Assembly: GCA_032433595.1 (NCBI GenBank)
Contig: JASWJB010000238.1
Span: forward strand, 1 to 64,000
Length of the DNA: 64,000 bases
Reading direction: 5' to 3'
Origin: Conoideocrella luteorostrata
Lineage: Eukaryota > Ascomycota > Sordariomycetes > Hypocreales > Clavicipitaceae
Shown here: positions 63,111 to 64,000 of the stretch, in pieces
Layout: every line of letters begins with the position of its first letter
How positions within the stretch are numbered: the stretch's first letter is position 1
Translations under genes and position numbers: made by a program
Notes under the pieces: model-generated
The model's database searches: none
Told to the model about the DNA's origin: nothing
What the model saw: only the letters and a program-made list of their open reading frames with translations

Positions 63111-64000
63111 CTATCCCAAAATTAAATCTACGAGCTCAGTCTCTTTCTCCCCTTCCCAAGCTTTAGCCGTAACCACACCAGTGGCCTGTCTAAAAGCAAC
63201 CCCATCTTCCCACTTAATACAGAGGACAAAGTAACAATCCTCTGCTCGATCCGCGTATGCTCCCCCTCCTTGTTTCGCGAGAGCAAAGTCAAAGATATCA
63301 TCGGAATAACCTTTGCAGATGGCGACAAGTTCAAGGCGCCTCATGCCATTCCATTCTACCCCATTCCCAAAATGACCTAGCTCATCTACGTTATTTAGCC
63401 GCAATGTACCGACAATATTCTTGTTTCTATCCATAACCTGTAGTCTTGGAGGGGTTCTCTCATCTGGATCTTCAAATACGTTGGAATCATCCCAACTGGT
63501 AAAAAGGTACGCCCTGCTGGTTCTACAGTATATAAATGCCGTTTGCGGTGGGTTATGGTTGTGTTCTCGTTGGTCGAGGACCGGAACGGGATACCACTTG
63601 AGGTCTTGCTCGTTCTTGAAGCTCGAATGCTTGTAGCAGTAATTCGGAATTTCTCGGGGAAAGTGACGCCGCTTTAAGGGTGAGTTGCTATCATAGGGTG
63701 TGATATTGTACGGTTCTCGTGTCCATCCTGGTGGAAGATGCGCATCCGCATCTTGTGCAATCAACTTGTACTTGTGCCAATCTGAATGGATCCGTCGCCG
63801 ATTGTTTGATACCGGGGATTCCAATGCATACCATTCAGCAACGGGCTCTATATACCCTTCCATCTCACTACCATAGATCCCAAACTCGTGGTCGAAGGGG
63901 AACGCGAGTTTGCCCTGCCACCCCACCCACGACCAGCTCGGTATTTGACTTATTGCCACATTTAAATCAGGGGACTTCGATGGAACTCGTCTTTGTACGT
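63111..64000 (-). CDS. HET-domain (heterokaryon incompatibility-type) protein, C-terminal part; gene runs off the window
   Basis: The frame is open from the right window edge to a stop at 63111, about 296 residues. The hallmark IPSWSWVGWQGKLAFPF near the left of the protein fragment is the conserved block after the HET domain in many fungal HET proteins, and VQRRVPSK just before it fits the same family. The HET domain itself must lie beyond 64000. The visible part is a beta-rich C-terminal region with no repeats (no WD40 or ankyrin). HET proteins act in non-self recognition and cell death; the trigger for this one is unknown. The start codon is outside, and the first Met-like codon inside is GTG, so it is not a start. 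Confidence 0.88.
   Translation of the reverse strand, partial: VQRRVPSKSPDLNVAISQIPSWSWVGWQGKLAFPFDHEFGIYGSEMEGYIEPVAEWYALESPVSNNRRRIHSDWHKYKLIAQDADAHLPPGWTREPYNITPYDSNSPLKRRHFPREIPNYCYKHSSFKNEQDLKWYPVPVLDQREHNHNPPQTAFIYCRTSRAYLFTSWDDSNVFEDPDERTPPRLQVMDRNKNIVGTLRLNNVDELGHFGNGVEWNGMRRLELVAICKGYSDDIFDFALAKQGGGAYADRAEDCYFVLCIKWEDGVAFRQATGVVTAKAWEGEKETELVDLILG

Overview
This window looks like nuclear DNA of a filamentous ascomycete (Pezizomycotina, probably Sordariomycetes and possibly Hypocreales; the order is an inference). The genes carry short GT-AG introns of 46-93 nt with branch points such as GCTAAC and CTAAT. They belong to fungal families: a HET-domain protein, a fungal bZIP factor, a fungal HNH protein, a DUF7924-like protein, APH-fold and HQDIA-type kinases, and a proteinase-K-like subtilisin relic. 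The mobile elements are also fungal in type, and stop codons and AT-rich relics suggest RIP-like mutation. The repeat density suggests an accessory, subtelomeric or otherwise heterochromatic region.

More than half of the window is built from three repeat modules. Module S is a degenerate tandem satellite (CTCGGAAGACGTACAGG core, units of about 46, 65 and 73 bp). Module T is a GCT/GAT trinucleotide mosaic punctuated by GGCCACAGGTCAG...GGTCGGGAGGGG and GCCCACGCAAGAAATG boxes. Module C is a dispersed element of about 0.5-0.9 kb. They recur in one order and orientation (C-S-T-C-S-T), with matching junction sequences, including a block inverted as a whole at 40.5-43.0 kb. I do not recognise this composite.

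Layout: 1-1.6 kb, nothing recognised; 1.6-8.4 kb, S/T/C with two solo LTRs; 8.4-17.8 kb, T array with a 2.7-kb decayed hAT transposon; 17.8-19.3 kb, tail-to-tail C pair forming a 345-bp hairpin; 19.3-28.6 kb, gene island (HQDIA-type kinase, small coiled-coil protein, casein-kinase-1-like kinase, DUF7924-like nuclease-fold protein, APH-like kinase); 29.3-43.0 kb, second C-S-T-C-S-T array and the inverted block; 43.7-45.8 kb, a two-exon 706-aa gene; 46-50.4 kb, AT-rich relics, a solo LTR, tRNA-Arg(CCT) and a subtilisin pseudogene cut off by a T array; 50.4-55.7 kb, T array with an intact 479-bp TRIM/SMART-like element; 55.7-57.2 kb, second C hairpin; 57.9-60.9 kb, HNH-nuclease and bZIP genes; 63.1-64 kb, 3' part of a HET-domain gene.

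A palindromic MITE of about 120-133 bp occurs eleven times, partly amplified with its host array. The stretch from 17.29 kb to the kinase 3' end is duplicated at 55.2-59.6 kb, where only about 120 bp of the kinase gene remains. The genes show no shared pathway. Kinases, a HET protein and nuclease-like proteins are typical of fast-evolving fungal accessory regions.
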